A stretch of DNA of 64,000 bases from Nitrospirota bacterium (GTDB lineage: Bacteria > JACPQY01): NCBI GenBank assembly GCA_016190245.1, contig JACPQY010000040.1, forward strand, positions 1 through 64,000, in the 5' to 3' direction. Shown one piece after another: positions 32,657 through 42,949 of the stretch. Each line of letters starts with the position of its first letter. Within the stretch, counting starts at the first letter, position 1. Both the position numbers and the translations under genes were made by a program. The notes beneath the pieces were generated by a model that ran no database searches, was not told the origin of the DNA, and saw only the letters and a list, made by a program, of their open reading frames with translations.

Positions 32657-33379
32657 TCAGTCCAGCGGCGTGCCGTCGAGCAACGAAAGAATCGTGCGGA
32701 TGTCCTCCTTGACGCAGGTGAAAATCGGGGTGTCCTTCAGGGTGTAGCGTCTCACCTCCGTGGAGCGCATCTCCATCACAAGGTCGAGGAAGTCACCGGG
32801 CTGGTCGGTCTCGAAAGCCACCACGAATTCCTGATCGTCAAGCCCGAACGAGTACGTCGTGTTCACTTTCACCGAGGGGTACTTGTGGCCGTACTGGAAA
32901 TGCGCATCCATCATTTTCTGACGCTGCTCGAACGACAGGAGATACCAGTCCGGGGTCTTGGTGAAAGGATAGACGAAAAGGTACTTGGATTGGGCGGGGA
33001 CGATTTCGGTGCGCGACGCGTGTCCGCCCTCGTGGGAGTGTTCCTGGACGTAGATGGAGCGGCTCGTCATCGAGAGGTAGGACTGCGCGGTGTTCAGGTA
33101 GCGGCCGAGTCCCGTGGCGAGGATGTCGGAGGTCACTTGCTGGAAATCCTCGAGTCGGTAGGAGATGCGCCAGAGCATGAAGTCGCAATCGGCGCGGGTG
33201 CCCATCGTGCTGTAGGGGAAGATCATGATCCGCTTGGCGTACTCGCCGTAGGTCTTGAGGAATTCGGTCTTGGCGCTCAGGCGTTCGGCGTCGGGCAGGC
33301 GGCGGAAGGCGGGATCGAGACGATAGAAGACGAAGCTGACGAACTGGCGGCGGTGATTTCGAGTTTCGCTTTGTGGCAT
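32657..33379 (-). CDS. Chlorite-dismutase-family haem protein (HemQ-like)
   Basis: A 240-residue member of the Cld/HemQ/DyP-like dimeric barrel family. The conserved core YPSVKVNTTYSFGLDDQEFV and the preceding GHKY region hold the proximal haem histidine. In true chlorite dismutases a distal Arg follows about 13 residues after that His; I see no Arg there, which favours the HemQ (coproheme decarboxylase) role in haem synthesis over chlorite breakdown. That would suit the heavy cytochrome load. The alignment was done by eye, so the distinction is inference. Confidence 0.8.
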   Translation of the reverse strand: MPQSETRNHRRQFVSFVFYRLDPAFRRLPDAERLSAKTEFLKTYGEYAKRIMIFPYSTMGTRADCDFMLWRISYRLEDFQQVTSDILATGLGRYLNTAQSYLSMTSRSIYVQEHSHEGGHASRTEIVPAQSKYLFVYPFTKTPDWYLLSFEQRQKMMDAHFQYGHKYPSVKVNTTYSFGLDDQEFVVAFETDQPGDFLDLVMEMRSTEVRRYTLKDTPIFTCVKEDIRTILSLLDGTPLD

Positions 33380-33444
33380 CCCGCGAGTCTAGAAAACGCG
33401 GGGCGCGGTGTCAACGCCGTCCCCCAACCTGCAGCTCGGCGTCC

Positions 33445-34212
33445 TCACGTCCCCCGGCGATTGCCAAAGCGCTCGATGTGAAGGCGGGGGCTGAAACCGA
33501 AGCCGGTTCGCCGACACAGTTCCCGGATCGAGGCATAGGCGCGGGGGATCTTTGCCGTCTCCACGACCTGCGGCATGAGGAGGATCTTCTCGCGCGGAAT
33601 GGGGATCTGGGCGGCGAGCGAATCGATCTCTCCCAATTCCCTTTCGCTCTCGACCACGAATTTGACCTGGCAATCGCGGCCGTTACCCCCGTTGTAGCGG
33701 TCGAGGAAGCTGCGGATCACGTCCGGTTGGAGGCGTGTGCGCGCGTGCCAGAAGCTCAACTCGGGGCCGTGCCCATTCTGAGATGTGTCGGGGATCGAGT
33801 GACGCAGTTTGGGACTGAGCGAGGCGAGGTGAACGGCGAGGGGTTCGAAGATGGTCGCGTTCGTTTCGAGGGTCAGATGATAGCCTTCGTGCCACCATCG
33901 CTCGCACAGCGGGCGGAGCGCCTCGGCTTGGAGGAGGGGCTCGCCACCGGTGAGGACGAGATGACGGGTTCCGTGTTCCGCGCTGAGCCGCTCCACTCGT
34001 TCGCCGAGGGACGCCGCATCCATCCATTCGAATTCGGGAGTCCAGCTTGTGTACGGGGTGTCGCACCAGCGGCAGCGCAGGTTGCAGAAGCTCGTGCGCA
34101 CGAAGACGGAGGGCGTGCCGGCAAGGCGGCCTTCACCCTGGATGGAGGCGAAGATTTCGCTGATGCGCAGGGCGGAGAGCAAGCGGGATTCGGGGCCGGG
34201 GCGCACCTCCAT
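33445..34212 (-). CDS. queE: 7-carboxy-7-deazaguanine synthase
   Basis: A 255-residue radical SAM enzyme with the QueE opening (ISEIFASIQGEGRLAGTPSVFVR), the CNLRCRWCDTPY cluster motif, and LTGGEPLLQ. It converts 6-carboxytetrahydropterin to 7-carboxy-7-deazaguanine in queuosine synthesis. The ATG at 34212 follows the queC stop by 22 nt; the upstream frame overlapping queC is not family-like. Pairing with queC supports the call. Confidence 0.92.
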   Translation of the reverse strand: MEVRPGPESRLLSALRISEIFASIQGEGRLAGTPSVFVRTSFCNLRCRWCDTPYTSWTPEFEWMDAASLGERVERLSAEHGTRHLVLTGGEPLLQAEALRPLCERWWHEGYHLTLETNATIFEPLAVHLASLSPKLRHSIPDTSQNGHGPELSFWHARTRLQPDVIRSFLDRYNGGNGRDCQVKFVVESERELGEIDSLAAQIPIPREKILLMPQVVETAKIPRAYASIRELCRRTGFGFSPRLHIERFGNRRGT

Positions 34213-34234
34213 CGGCTGGCGTGCTTCGCGCGGT

Positions 34235-34933
34235 TCAGGCTGGCGTGTCCGGCGGATAGGCAGCCGGGTCCCGCACGCCGGCCTCCACGAAGCCTTTGCG
34301 CCGGAGAATGCAGGAGTCACACGCGCCGCACGGCGAGCCCGACTCGGAAGGGTCGTAGCAACTGTGAGTCAGCGAGAAATCGACGCCGAGCGCAGCGCCC
34401 TTGCGAATGATGTCCGCCTTGGTCAGTCGAACGAGCGGGGCGTGGACGCGGAAGATCGCCCCCTCCGCTCCGGCCTTGGTGGCGAGGGAGGCGAGCCTTT
34501 CGAATTGCTGAAGGTACTCCGGCCGACAGTCGGGGTAGCCGCTGTAGTCGATGGCGTTGACGCCGATGAAGAGGTCGCGCGCGCCGAGCACCTCCGCCCA
34601 ACCCAGGGCGATGGAAAGGAAGACGGTGTTGCGCGCCGGCACGTAGGTCACGGGGATGCCCGCGGCCATGGCCCGGGCGTCGCGGTTCTTGGGGACATCG
34701 ATCCCGGCGGTGAGGGCCGATCCCCCGATCCGTCGCAGATTCAGCTCCAGCACGAGATGCTCGGTGGCGCCCAAGAACCTGGCCACCCTGCGCGCGGCTT
34801 CAAGCTCGATCTTGTGCCGCTGGCCGTAGTCGAAGGTGAGGGCGCAGGTCTCGTGCCCTTTTCCGCGTGCGACGGCGAGCGCGGTCGCGGAATCGACGCC
34901 TCCGCTGAGGAGAACAACGGCCTTGCGTGCCAT
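34235..34933 (-). CDS. queC: 7-cyano-7-deazaguanine synthase
   Basis: A 232-residue ATP-dependent enzyme with the N-terminal PP-loop ([12 protein letters not shown]), the FDYGQRH motif, [18 protein letters not shown], and the C-terminal zinc cysteines (C then CGACDSC). It makes preQ0 from carboxydeazaguanine, the step after QueE. The two genes are adjacent on the minus strand. Confidence 0.95.
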   Translation of the reverse strand: MARKAVVLLSGGVDSATALAVARGKGHETCALTFDYGQRHKIELEAARRVARFLGATEHLVLELNLRRIGGSALTAGIDVPKNRDARAMAAGIPVTYVPARNTVFLSIALGWAEVLGARDLFIGVNAIDYSGYPDCRPEYLQQFERLASLATKAGAEGAIFRVHAPLVRLTKADIIRKGAALGVDFSLTHSCYDPSESGSPCGACDSCILRRKGFVEAGVRDPAAYPPDTPA

Positions 34934-34999
34934 GCGCCCATTATAGGCGCCACTCGCCGGGACGCCAGTCTGTCCCGAGGCGAGTGCGGACGTGCGCGA

Positions 35000-35422
35000 T
35001 CACCCCCGCCGGGGCGTCGGTCGCCCATGAGGTTGGGACGCGTCGGGCTCGATGCTGTGGTCCGCCAGGCAGGAACGAATGAGCGCAGCGATGTCCGGCT
35101 CGAGACGGCGTGCCACGGCCTCGAATTTCCTGGCCACATCTGCGCGTGACCACAGGCCGTCGGCGACGATTACCGGCGAGCGCTTGTGGGCTGGGCCGTC
35201 CGGATCGCCGGGGTCCACGAGCGCGTGTCCCACGAGACGGCCCCCTTTCCATTCCACCACCTCCTCCTTCTCGGTCCCTTTTCCGAACGTGAACTGGAAG
35301 CGCGTGACGCGGCCATGGGCGTCGGCCCAGACGTACAGATCGTGGGTGGAGTCCGTGTACCAGCTCAACCCTGCGCGTATCTCTTCCGGTTTGATCAGGC
35401 GATTGGGTACGCGACGCAGCAC
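35000..35422 (-). CDS. Conserved-looking hypothetical protein
   Basis: A 140-residue soluble protein with no signal or membrane segment. It alternates short strands (DLYVWADAHGRVTRFQFTFG) with a helical C-terminal half rich in Arg/Asp. No family recognised. It starts 2 nt after the aroB stop, so it is probably translationally linked to aroB. Its own stop is 66 nt before queC. Confidence 0.6.
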   Translation of the reverse strand: MLRRVPNRLIKPEEIRAGLSWYTDSTHDLYVWADAHGRVTRFQFTFGKGTEKEEVVEWKGGRLVGHALVDPGDPDGPAHKRSPVIVADGLWSRADVARKFEAVARRLEPDIAALIRSCLADHSIEPDASQPHGRPTPRRG

Positions 35423-35424
35423 GG

Positions 35425-36546
35425 CTATCCTCTCGGCGCGCCCCGGTCTGCGAGGACCTCCCGGATCAACTCCGGCCCCACCCGCGCGTCGAGCCGGGCG
35501 CTCCCGATCCGTTCGAGGACGACGAAGCGATGCACCCCGTCTCTGAACTTCTTGTCGAACTTCATGTGATGGATGATGGATTCGATGGAACAGCCCATGG
35601 ACGCATCAATTCGCGTAGGCAGGGAATAGCGATCCAGGGCCGCCTTCACGCGTCCAGTGATGTCGCGAGGTACGATGCCCAGGCGGTGGGAGATCTCCAC
35701 CGCAGCGAGCATGCCGATGGCGATCGCCTCCCCATGGAGGAGGTTCTCATAGCCGCACGCGGCCTCGATGGCGTGTCCGATGGTGTGCCCGAAGTTGAGG
35801 ATCGCCCGCCTGCCGGAGCCCGCCACATCATCGTAGGGGTCTTCGCCGACCACCTCTGCCTTGATCGCAACGCAGCGGCTCACCACCGAGGCGAGTGCAT
35901 CCGCATCCTTGGCCAGGATTCGATCTGCGTCGCGCTCGAGGTCGTCGGCGAGCCCCGCGTCCGCGATGAGGCCGTACTTGATGACTTCGGCCATGCCCGA
36001 TGCGAGCTGCCGGGCCGGGAGGGAGGAGAGAAGCGTGACGTCGCTCAGCACCAGCCTCGGGTGGTAGAACAGTCCCAACAGGTTCTTGCCCTCCGAAAGG
36101 TTCACGGCCACCTTGCCTCCGATGGAAGAATCCACCTGGGCCAGCAGCGTGGTGGGAATGATCGCGTACGGGATGCCCCGCCGGTAGGTGCCCGCCACGA
36201 ATCCCGCGAGGTCGCTCACCGCCCCCCCCCCGAGGGCGAGGATCCCCGTGCCATCGGGGCTGCCGACCTTCGTGAGTCCTCCCAGAGCGGCGAGGTAGGA
36301 CTCCGTGGATTTTGCCGCCTCGCCGTCCGGGATGAGAATCCGCGTGACAGATCGCCCGCTGCGCTGGACCGCTTGCTCGATCGACCCGGCATGGAGCGCC
36401 GCCAGCGGGGCGGACGTGATGAGCGCGACGTGGGGCGGGAATCCCGCCTCGTCGAGCAGTGCTGGGAGCTCCGACGACAACCGCGTGCCGACGACGACAG
36501 GATAAGATAGCGCCGGTGTTCGGATGTAAACGTGCGCGCGCTGCAT
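35425..36546 (-). CDS. aroB: 3-dehydroquinate synthase
   Basis: A 373-residue AroB. The glycine-rich NAD motif (ALGGGAVSDLAGFVAGTYRRGI), the PTTLLAQVDSSIGGK catalytic stretch, LNFGHTIGHAIE metal-binding histidines and HGEAIAIGM are all present. It cyclises DAHP in the shikimate pathway. A run of ten C/G (36222-36231) encodes the Gly motif. Divergent from nuoJ, with an 87-nt shared upstream region. Confidence 0.95.
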   Translation of the reverse strand: MQRAHVYIRTPALSYPVVVGTRLSSELPALLDEAGFPPHVALITSAPLAALHAGSIEQAVQRSGRSVTRILIPDGEAAKSTESYLAALGGLTKVGSPDGTGILALGGGAVSDLAGFVAGTYRRGIPYAIIPTTLLAQVDSSIGGKVAVNLSEGKNLLGLFYHPRLVLSDVTLLSSLPARQLASGMAEVIKYGLIADAGLADDLERDADRILAKDADALASVVSRCVAIKAEVVGEDPYDDVAGSGRRAILNFGHTIGHAIEAACGYENLLHGEAIAIGMLAAVEISHRLGIVPRDITGRVKAALDRYSLPTRIDASMGCSIESIIHHMKFDKKFRDGVHRFVVLERIGSARLDARVGPELIREVLADRGAPRG

Positions 36547-36633
36547 CGCATCATGATAGCACGCGGCGCGGGGCGATTGTCCTTGAATTCCCTCGAAGGG
36601 AAGGCTAGGTTACGCACGCCCAAGCATCGGCGT

Positions 36634-37125
<492 letters not shown>

Positions 37126-37177
37126 GCGGGGCGTGCAGCAGCATAGGACCGGGCCGGCCTGGGGGCAGGAGGAGAAG

Positions 37178-37480
37178 TTGATCCCGCTCAGCCACACCAT
37201 CCTGCTCTCCGCAGTACTATTTGCCGTCGGCACTGTGGGGTTCCTGGTCCGCCGGAGCGCCGTGATGATGCTGGTATGCGTGGAAATCATGCTGAACGCC
37301 GCGAACATCGCCTTCATCGCCTTCGCTCGGCACCACCTGAGTATGGCTGGGCACATCTGGGTATTCGTGGTGATCACCGTGGCCGCCGGCGAGGCGGCCA
37401 TCGGGCTCGCCCTGATCGTGGCCCTCGCCCGGGAACGGGGGACGATTCAGGTGGACGAGCTTCGTTCCCTCAAGGGCTGA
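37178..37480 (+). CDS. nuoK: NADH-quinone oxidoreductase subunit K
   Basis: A 100-residue protein with three helices and the NuoK glutamates (MMLVCVEIMLNAANIAF; TVAAGEAAIGLAL). The TTG at 37178 was chosen because NuoK proteins begin MIPLSH and a GGAGGAG site precedes it. It lies between nuoJ and nuoL. Confidence 0.93.
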   Translation: MIPLSHTILLSAVLFAVGTVGFLVRRSAVMMLVCVEIMLNAANIAFIAFARHHLSMAGHIWVFVVITVAAGEAAIGLALIVALARERGTIQVDELRSLKG

Positions 37481-37486
37481 AATACC

Positions 37487-39328
37487 GTGTTCCGCGTCTG
37501 GGCTATACCGCTGATCCCCCTCCTGGGGTTCGTCTACATCGGGCTGTTGAGCCGTCGCCTGAGCCGCCGGGCGGCGGCCATTGTGGGTTGCTCCACCGTC
37601 GCGCTCTCCTTCCTGGTTTCCCTCGAAGGCGCACTCCAACTCCTGAGGGGCGAGGAGGCTCTGACGGCGACTTTCTACACGTGGGCCTCGCTGGGGGACA
37701 CGCTGGTTCGGCTGGACTACCGGCTGGACGCGCTTTCGGGCTCGATGGCGCTCATCGTGAGCGGTGTAGGGTTCCTCATCCATCTGTACTCCGTCGGCTA
37801 CATGCATGGCGACCGCGGCTTCAACAGGTATTTCGCGTTCCTCAACCTTTTCATCTTCTTCATGCTCACGCTTGTCCTCTCGGACAATCTTCTGTTGACA
37901 TTCGTCGGGTGGGAGGGCGTGGGGCTGTGCTCGTACCTCCTCATCGGCTTCTGGTACGAGAAGTCGGATCCTCCACCGGCAGCGGTCAAGGCGTTCGTGG
38001 TGAACCGCATTGGCGATTTCGGGTTCCTCACGGCGATGGTGCTTCTCTTGGCGCAAGTGGGGACGCTCTCAATCTCGGAACTCCTTCAGTCCGCCCCCGG
38101 CGCTTTCGAAGCCTGGCCGGTGGGTGCCCTTGCCGTGGGTCTCCTTCTTTTCCTGGCGGCCACGGGCAAGTCGGCCCAGGTGCCGCTCTACGTGTGGCTG
38201 CCGGACGCGATGGCCGGCCCGACGCCCGTGAGCGCGCTTATCCATGCGGCCACCATGGTGACGGCCGGGGTGTACCTCATGGCCCGGTTCCGTCCGATCC
38301 TGGAACTTCAGCCGCAGGTGCTCGAAGTGATCTGCGCCGTGGGCGCGGTCACGGCGCTCCTCGCCGCTTTGATCGCGCTCGCTCAGCGCGACATCAAGCG
38401 CGTGCTGGCCTACTCGACGGTGAGCCAGCTCGGCTACATGTTCATGGGCGTCGCCGCCGGGGGGGGGGTGGCCGGGATGTTCCACCTCACCACCCATGCT
38501 TTCTTCAAGGCGTTGCTCTTCCTCGGGGCAGGCTCCGTCATCCACGCGATGGGCGGCGAGCAGGACATCACGAAGATGGGGGGGCTGCGGTCGAAGACGC
38601 CGATCACGTTCTGGACCTGTCTCGTGGGGGCGCTCGCCTTGGCCGGGCTGTTTCCCACCGCCGGTTTCTATAGCAAGGACTTGATCCTGGCCGACGTGCT
38701 GCATTTTGGCGAGTGGGGCCGGATTCTCTTTGCCATGGGCGTCCTCACGGCGGGACTTACGGCGTTCTACACCGCTCGATGGCTCATGCTGATCTTTTTC
38801 GGCGAGTACCGCAGCCCGCACCACCACCCGCACGAGAGCCCGGCGGTGATGACCGTGCCGCTGGTCCTACTGGCCATCTTCAGCTTCGGCGCGGGATGGG
38901 GGGAACACGCGTACGCGCACTTCGTGGGGCGGGTCTTGGAGCCGCCGGAAGGTCACGTGCCCGGTCAGGTGATCGCCTGGGCGTCGGGTGCAGGCATCGT
39001 GGGCTTGTTGGCGGGCTTCCTGCGCTACCGGAGTCTCGTGCCGGGCCCGGGCCCGGCGAAGGGATTGGCGCGCGTGTCCGAGCGGAAATTCTGGGTGGAT
39101 GAGATCTATGACGCTCTCATCGTCCGGCCGTATCAGTTCCTCTCTAAGGTGATAGCCTCCTGGGTGGATGGCGGGCTGATTGACACGGCTCTCGTCAACG
39201 GCTCGGGCGCGTTGGTGCGCGCCGCCGGTCGGATTGTCCGGCCGCTCCAGAACGGCCAGATTCAGGTGTACACCTTGGCCATGATGGTCGGCCTTGTCGC
39301 CGCGCTCGGATGGATGCTGTGGTCCTGA
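37487..39328 (+). CDS. nuoL: NADH-quinone oxidoreductase subunit L
   Basis: A 613-residue antiporter-like subunit starting with GTG, 6 nt after nuoK. Hallmarks: TFVGWEGVGLCSYLLIGFWY, KSAQVPLYVWLPDAMAGPTP, SALIHAATMVTAGVYL and the C-terminal horizontal-helix region (residues about 560-613). A ten-G tract (38459-38468) encodes the AAGGGVAG turn. It conducts protons in the membrane arm. Confidence 0.95.
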   Translation: MFRVWAIPLIPLLGFVYIGLLSRRLSRRAAAIVGCSTVALSFLVSLEGALQLLRGEEALTATFYTWASLGDTLVRLDYRLDALSGSMALIVSGVGFLIHLYSVGYMHGDRGFNRYFAFLNLFIFFMLTLVLSDNLLLTFVGWEGVGLCSYLLIGFWYEKSDPPPAAVKAFVVNRIGDFGFLTAMVLLLAQVGTLSISELLQSAPGAFEAWPVGALAVGLLLFLAATGKSAQVPLYVWLPDAMAGPTPVSALIHAATMVTAGVYLMARFRPILELQPQVLEVICAVGAVTALLAALIALAQRDIKRVLAYSTVSQLGYMFMGVAAGGGVAGMFHLTTHAFFKALLFLGAGSVIHAMGGEQDITKMGGLRSKTPITFWTCLVGALALAGLFPTAGFYSKDLILADVLHFGEWGRILFAMGVLTAGLTAFYTARWLMLIFFGEYRSPHHHPHESPAVMTVPLVLLAIFSFGAGWGEHAYAHFVGRVLEPPEGHVPGQVIAWASGAGIVGLLAGFLRYRSLVPGPGPAKGLARVSERKFWVDEIYDALIVRPYQFLSKVIASWVDGGLIDTALVNGSGALVRAAGRIVRPLQNGQIQVYTLAMMVGLVAALGWMLWS

Positions 39329-40806
39329 CCGGCGGGCGGCTCCTGACGCTGCTCGTGTTCATGCCCAGCGTGGCGGGCGCCTTGTGCGCTCTCTCCCGGT
39401 CCTCGCGCGCGGCTGCGGTGTGGGCGTTGCTGGGGTCGGGCGTTCCCCTCATCCTCGGTGCTGCGGCGGTGTGCGGGTTTGACGCCTCGGCGGCCGGTTT
39501 CCAATGGGTGGAGCGCGTGGATTGGATCCCCTCGCTTGGAATCTCCTACCACATGGGCGTGGACGGCGTGAGCTGGCCGCTCGTGCTCCTCACGCTTCTC
39601 CTTACGTTCCTCTCGCTCGTCTACTCCATCGGTCGGATTCAGAACGCGACGCGGCTCTACTACGCCTCGTTCCTCTGGCTCGAGACCGGGCTGATGGGCG
39701 TCTTCTGCGCGCTCGACATGATTCTCTTCTTCGTCTTCTGGGAGTGGGTCCTGATCCCGATGTATTTCATCATCGGCTACTGGGGCGGCGCGCGGCGGAT
39801 CTACGCGGCGCTCAAGTTCTTCCTCTACACGATGCTCGGGAGCGCGTTCATGTTGGTGGCTCTCCTCGTGACGGCCCACCTTTACCACCAGGCGACGGGC
39901 GCGTGGAGTTTCGACTGGGCGGATTGGGTGGCGATCCGCGACACGATCGATCCGAACCTCCAGCTCTGGCTGTTCTCGGCGTTTGCGTTCTCGTTCGCGA
40001 TCAAGGTGCCGGCTTGGCCCTTCCACACCTGGCTGCCCGACGCGCACACGGAGGCCCCCACGGCGGGGAGCGTGATTCTGGCGGGTGTTCTCCTCAAGAT
40101 GGGTGCGTACGGCTTCCTGCGATTCGGTCTCCCGCTCTTCCCCGAGGGCGCGGTGCAGGCGGCTCCCGTCATGGTGGGCCTTGGCTTGGCAGGCATCCTG
40201 CTGGGAGCGGCCGCCTCGTACGTGCAAACCGATCTCAAGAAGCTTGTGGCGTACTCGAGCGTCAGCCACATGGGGTTCGTCGTCCTCGGGATCTTCTCCT
40301 TCACCCTGGAGGGGGCCGCCGGCGCGACGATCCAGATGGTGAACCACGGGCTCTCGACGGGTGCGCTCTTCCTCATGGTCGGGATCATCTACGAGCGGAC
40401 GCACAAGCGGGGAGTGACCGATTTCGGCGGGCTCGCCAAGACGATGCCTCTCTATGCGACCGTCAGCGTGATCCTTGTGCTCTCGTCCGTCGGTCTTCCC
40501 GGCCTGAACGGATTTGTGGGAGAGTTTCTCGTGATCGCGGGCGCGATGAAGGCGCGGCCCCTGTACGCGTTCGTGAGCGCCCTTGGAGTGATCCTCGCGG
40601 CGGTGTATCTGCTCAGCATGGTTCGCAAGGTCTTCTGGGGCGAGGCGAACGCGAACCTCCACGGGCTGTCCGACCTGACTTGGCGGGAGACCGCGGTGTT
40701 CTTGCCGTTGCTCTTGTTCATTGTGGTGATTGGGGTGTATCCGGCGCCGTTCCTCGAGGTCTCGGAGGGTGCGCTGAAAGCGATTCTAGAAGGAGTGGCC
40801 CCGTGA
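39310..40806 (+). CDS. nuoM: NADH-quinone oxidoreductase subunit M
   Basis: A 498-residue antiporter-like subunit with FVFWEWVLIPMYFIIGYWGG, KVPAWPFHTWLPDAHTEAPT and KKLVAYSSVSHMGFV. It overlaps the nuoL end by 19 nt. A family C repeat separates it from nuoN. Confidence 0.95.
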   Translation: MDAVVLTGGRLLTLLVFMPSVAGALCALSRSSRAAAVWALLGSGVPLILGAAAVCGFDASAAGFQWVERVDWIPSLGISYHMGVDGVSWPLVLLTLLLTFLSLVYSIGRIQNATRLYYASFLWLETGLMGVFCALDMILFFVFWEWVLIPMYFIIGYWGGARRIYAALKFFLYTMLGSAFMLVALLVTAHLYHQATGAWSFDWADWVAIRDTIDPNLQLWLFSAFAFSFAIKVPAWPFHTWLPDAHTEAPTAGSVILAGVLLKMGAYGFLRFGLPLFPEGAVQAAPVMVGLGLAGILLGAAASYVQTDLKKLVAYSSVSHMGFVVLGIFSFTLEGAAGATIQMVNHGLSTGALFLMVGIIYERTHKRGVTDFGGLAKTMPLYATVSVILVLSSVGLPGLNGFVGEFLVIAGAMKARPLYAFVSALGVILAAVYLLSMVRKVFWGEANANLHGLSDLTWRETAVFLPLLLFIVVIGVYPAPFLEVSEGALKAILEGVAP

Positions 40807-40814
40807 AGAGTTCT

Positions 40815-40900
40815 CACCCCCACCTGGGTCCTCCCCCATCCGCGGTGGGGAAAAAAGAAACCCCCTCCCCCCTGGTGGGGGAGGGTGAGGGTGGGGGGGC
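40815..40900. repeat. Palindromic repeat, family C, between nuoM and nuoN
   Basis: Nested GC-rich arms (CCCCCACC...GGTGGGG and CCCCCTCCCCCCTGG...GGGGGAGGG) fill the 136-nt gap between nuoM and nuoN, which otherwise follow each other closely. It might form a strong RNA hairpin and alter relative expression of nuoN. Confidence 0.65.
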
Positions 40901-40942
40901 GGAGCGGCCTCTCGCCCGGGGCATCCTGCGGGAGGACATGGC

Positions 40943-42397
40943 ATGACCGCCTTCTGGGCCTTTGCCCCCGCTTGGATCCTTCTCGCAACGGGATTGGGGG
41001 TCATGCTGCTCGAGTTGTGGGTTCCCCGGCGCGAGGCGGTAGTCGGCGCGACTCTCGCAGGTCTCGCGGGAGCCTTTCTGGCGGGGGTCGAACGTTTCGC
41101 CGATCCGCCGATGGTGTGGCAAGGTTTGCTCGTCTCCGACGCGTGGTCGCGAAGCTGGGCGCTCGTCTTCACGGGCCTCGCGGGCCTGGTGGTCCTCTCG
41201 TCAGATGTCTTCCAGAGGGAGAAGCGCGTGCATCGCGGCGAGGTCACCTATCTGGTGGTCTTTGCGGCTTTTGCCATGAGTCTCGTCGCCGCATCGGCGG
41301 ACCTCATGGTCCTCTTCATCGCTCTCGAAACCGTGAGTCTGGCGAGCTACGCCCTGATCGCCCAGGTTCGGCATGCCGAGGGCAGCATGGAAGCGGGCAT
41401 CAAGTACATCCTCCTCGGCGCCTTCGGAAGCGCCATCCTGGTGATGGGAATCGCGCTGTACTTTGGGGTAACGGGTACGACCCGACTTGACCCGGCCACG
41501 TGGCAGCCCGTGAATGAGTTCCGCCGTGCCGGCTGGATCCTTAGCGCGGTTTTCATCCTAGCCGGATTGGGTTTCAAGGTCGCCTGTGCCCCGTTCCACA
41601 TGTACGCGCCGGACGTCTACCAGGGGGCACCGGGACCGATCTCGGGGTTCCTGGCCGGAGCCTCGAAGGCGGCATCTTTTCTCGCCCTCTGGATGATCTC
41701 CAGTGTCTGGCTCGTTCCACCGCCTGGAGATCTGCCTCTGCCCACGGGATTTTTTGTTGGATTGGAGGGCGACCGTGAGCTCCTCCGCAATCTGGTCCGC
41801 GTCCTCGCGGGAGTGACGATGGTCTGGGGCACGCTGATGGGCGTCATCCAGACCGAGGTAAAGCGGATCCTCGCCTACTCGAGCATTGCCCATTCGGGGT
41901 ATGTGCTGTTGGCACTGCTGGTGGCTCCGGATCGCGCGGGGATGGTGCTGTCGTTCTACCTCATGGTTTATGCGGTCATGAAGATCGGGGCGTTCGTGAG
42001 CGTCTCGGCCGAGGAGGCGCGGCGGGGAGAACATCTTCGGCTGGAGGACCTTTCGAGCCTTCGCCGCGAAGCGCCCCACGTCTGCGCCGCGTTGGCTGTG
42101 TTCCTGTTTGCGTTGGCGGGGATGCCGCCGACGGGAGGTTTCCTGGCGAAGTTTTTCCTGTTCCGTGAGGCCGTATTGGCGGGAGAGGTGCCCCTCGTGA
42201 CGCTTGCGGTTGTGACGAGCGTGGCGGCTGCTGCGTTCTACCTTAAGATCACCGTCGCGATGTTTTTCTCCGAGCCGACGGCTGTAGCCATGCCCCGCCG
42301 AGCGGGGGGAATGCTCTCGATCGTGACCGTTGCCGCAGCGGTCCTCGTCCTCGCCTTCGGCATATTCCCTGGCCTCGCCCGCACGCTCGTTCCGTAG
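40943..42397 (+). CDS. nuoN: NADH-quinone oxidoreductase subunit N
   Basis: A 484-residue antiporter-like subunit: ALETVSLASYALIAQVR, GLGFKVACAPFHMYAPDVYQGAP, and TEVKRILAYSSIAHSGY. It completes the nuoJKLMN membrane-arm set. The start follows a GGAGG site (41 nt after the repeat). Confidence 0.95.
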   Translation: MTAFWAFAPAWILLATGLGVMLLELWVPRREAVVGATLAGLAGAFLAGVERFADPPMVWQGLLVSDAWSRSWALVFTGLAGLVVLSSDVFQREKRVHRGEVTYLVVFAAFAMSLVAASADLMVLFIALETVSLASYALIAQVRHAEGSMEAGIKYILLGAFGSAILVMGIALYFGVTGTTRLDPATWQPVNEFRRAGWILSAVFILAGLGFKVACAPFHMYAPDVYQGAPGPISGFLAGASKAASFLALWMISSVWLVPPPGDLPLPTGFFVGLEGDRELLRNLVRVLAGVTMVWGTLMGVIQTEVKRILAYSSIAHSGYVLLALLVAPDRAGMVLSFYLMVYAVMKIGAFVSVSAEEARRGEHLRLEDLSSLRREAPHVCAALAVFLFALAGMPPTGGFLAKFFLFREAVLAGEVPLVTLAVVTSVAAAAFYLKITVAMFFSEPTAVAMPRRAGGMLSIVTVAAAVLVLAFGIFPGLARTLVP

Positions 42398-42439
42398 GAG
42401 CTCCCGGGCGGTCGCGACCTTTCCGTCCGGCGCTTGGGG

Positions 42440-42823
42440 TTAGTGTCGGCGGTGGGGTCGGCGGCGAGGTCGGCCGTTGCCGGAGGGGATGCCGTTGGAG
42501 ACGAGGCGCCTCAGCAGCAGGTTGTTGACCTGAAGCAGCTTCGTGTTCGTCTCGAGGAGGCGGGTCTGACGCTTCATCCACCTCGTCTGCATTTGCATCC
42601 AGGACCTCATCTCGCTACTGAACTGGGTGAAGTTGGCACTCAGGGCGTCGACGGAATTCGAGAGATGCAGGAGGGCCTGACCGATCATCCGCCGGTCAGC
42701 CGCGGCTTGTTTGCGGTCTTCGGCGGCCTGTTTGCGGTCCTCCCGGCCTTCCTGGACGAACGTGCGGATTTCCAAGACGAGATCCTGTACCCAAGGGGGA
42801 GGAGGTGGCGCCTGTTCGTTCAT
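42440..42823 (-). CDS. Small coiled-coil protein of unknown function
   Basis: A 127-residue protein. After a Pro-rich start (MNEQAPPPPPW) it has a charged heptad-like stretch with a duplicated DRKQAA unit (about residues 28-45), long helices with Gln/Met/Leu periodicity (FSSEMRSWMQMQTRWMKRQTRLLETNTKLLQ) and an Arg-rich tail. No signal peptide. The ATG at 42823 has GGAG 8 nt upstream. Likely oligomeric; function unknown. Confidence 0.55.
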   Translation of the reverse strand: MNEQAPPPPPWVQDLVLEIRTFVQEGREDRKQAAEDRKQAAADRRMIGQALLHLSNSVDALSANFTQFSSEMRSWMQMQTRWMKRQTRLLETNTKLLQVNNLLLRRLVSNGIPSGNGRPRRRPHRRH

Positions 42824-42949
42824 GTCTCCAACGTAGCACCGGTCTGACAAAGGGTCAACGCCTGTTCTGATGCCGGCACGTGGGACACCCAGTTTGCACA
42901 CCAGTCCTGCTTGACGACGAACCCGCAGCCGCCTACTCTAGCGGGCATT

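Noticed and set aside
32657-33379. Functional chlorite dismutase paired with a chlorate/perchlorate reductase at 46-52 kb
   Set aside because: The distal Arg expected of chlorite dismutases was not found by eye and the gene is 13 kb away among housekeeping genes; HemQ is more likely, though not proven.
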